Under the pieces are notes generated by a model that was not told the origin of the DNA, did no database searches, and was given only the letters and a program-made list of their open reading frames with translations. A program made the translations under genes and the position numbers. 16,169 nucleotides of DNA from Brachionus plicatilis (Eukaryota > Rotifera > Eurotatoria > Ploima > Brachionidae): the NCBI GenBank assembly GCA_010279815.1, contig QEOQ01000462.1:49248-65416 (forward strand), in the 5' to 3' direction. How positions within the stretch are numbered: the stretch's first letter is position 1; each line of letters begins with the position of its first letter. This document shows positions 15,641 to 16,169 of this stretch, piece by piece.

Positions 15641-16169
15641 TTTATTATATTTTTTTTAATTTTTTAGAAATTAAAAATTTTCAAGTTATTTTATACTCAG
15701 AGCGTTTCATGATCCAAATAACGTGGATTTAGATTATACAACAATTTTCTCTCTGATCAAAAATGATGAAGCGTTCTAATGACAAAGCTAAATCAAATTA
15801 GATGATTTGACTATAGACTTAAAATTTTAATTTTGAATAGAATTTTATTTTATTTTTGCCAAGTTTAAATAGCTATTCGGTTAGCATTTTATTTAAATTC
15901 TGAACAAAGAATTTTTTTTTGCTTTAGGCTTTAGGTTTTAATTTCTTAAATTTTTTTTTGACTTGATTTAATTGAACATTTTGAGTTTTAATTAATTATA
16001 AAAATAGTATAAAAGTTGACATTGTAGAATTTACAGTAATAAAAATTCAAAACTTAAGTGCTAAATGAATTTTTAATTTTTGACTTGAAATTCCTAAACT
16101 GCGTCCTTTGAAACCCCTAATTTCATTTTTGGAAGGTTCAAAAAATCTTTTATCTTTTTTTTTATTGAT
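15641..16169. other. Upstream region of WrbA copy 2, to the window end
   Basis: AT-rich presumed promoter and 5' flank. No gene, RNA or clear repeat boundary is recognised. Confidence 0.4.

Noticed and set aside
1..16169. CRISPR arrays, prokaryotic operons, phage or viral genes
   Set aside because: No regularly spaced repeats, ribosome-binding sites or viral hallmark proteins are visible; gene structure is eukaryotic.

Overview
The window is very AT-rich (roughly three quarters A+T) and eukaryotic. It has small genes with short GT-AG introns, AATAAA-type poly(A) signals, relics of non-LTR retrotransposons and several non-autonomous DNA elements with terminal inverted repeats. The gene types (a GT10 fucosyltransferase, a GT92/DUF23 glycosyltransferase, two WrbA-type flavoproteins), the 50-nt intron and the CR1/jockey-like RT tails fit a small invertebrate. 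A Brachionus-like monogonont rotifer is my best guess, but this is an inference and not proven by the sequence.

Layout. 1-1300: short coding-looking tails (64-223 on +, 738-800 on -), a retrotransposon 3' tail and a small GC-richer ORF (1064-1255). 1404-4854 (-): an alpha-1,3-fucosyltransferase gene. Its last exon (1404-1703) has no start codon and is recognised only by homology. Its last intron carries a 620-bp inverted-repeat element with a target duplication. Its catalytic exon is interrupted at a codon boundary by 815 bp bounded by 18-bp perfect inverted repeats. 5162-6009: an 848-bp element with 47-bp terminal inverted repeats. 6577-8161 (+): a GT92-family glycosyltransferase split into two frames at a run of 14 A. 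9312-9951 and 10649-10720: decayed LINE reverse-transcriptase C-termini. 10963-11618 and 15029-15640 (both -): two WrbA-type NAD(P)H:quinone oxidoreductase paralogues, one with a 50-nt intron near the 3' end and one without. Between them lie an inverted second copy of the left-end gene tails (12561-12711), a small palindromic element (12940-13177) and a hammerhead-ribozyme-like core (13221-13251, -).

The two glycosyltransferases are divergently arranged and both look like type II membrane enzymes of the secretory pathway, so they could act on the same class of surface glycans. The WrbA pair would serve two-electron quinone reduction in the cytosol. I found no convincing multi-gene system that is clearly new. 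The most unusual signals are the inverted-repeat segment that splits the fucosyltransferase exon in frame, the hammerhead-like core and the inverted duplication of two convergent gene tails with different internal content.
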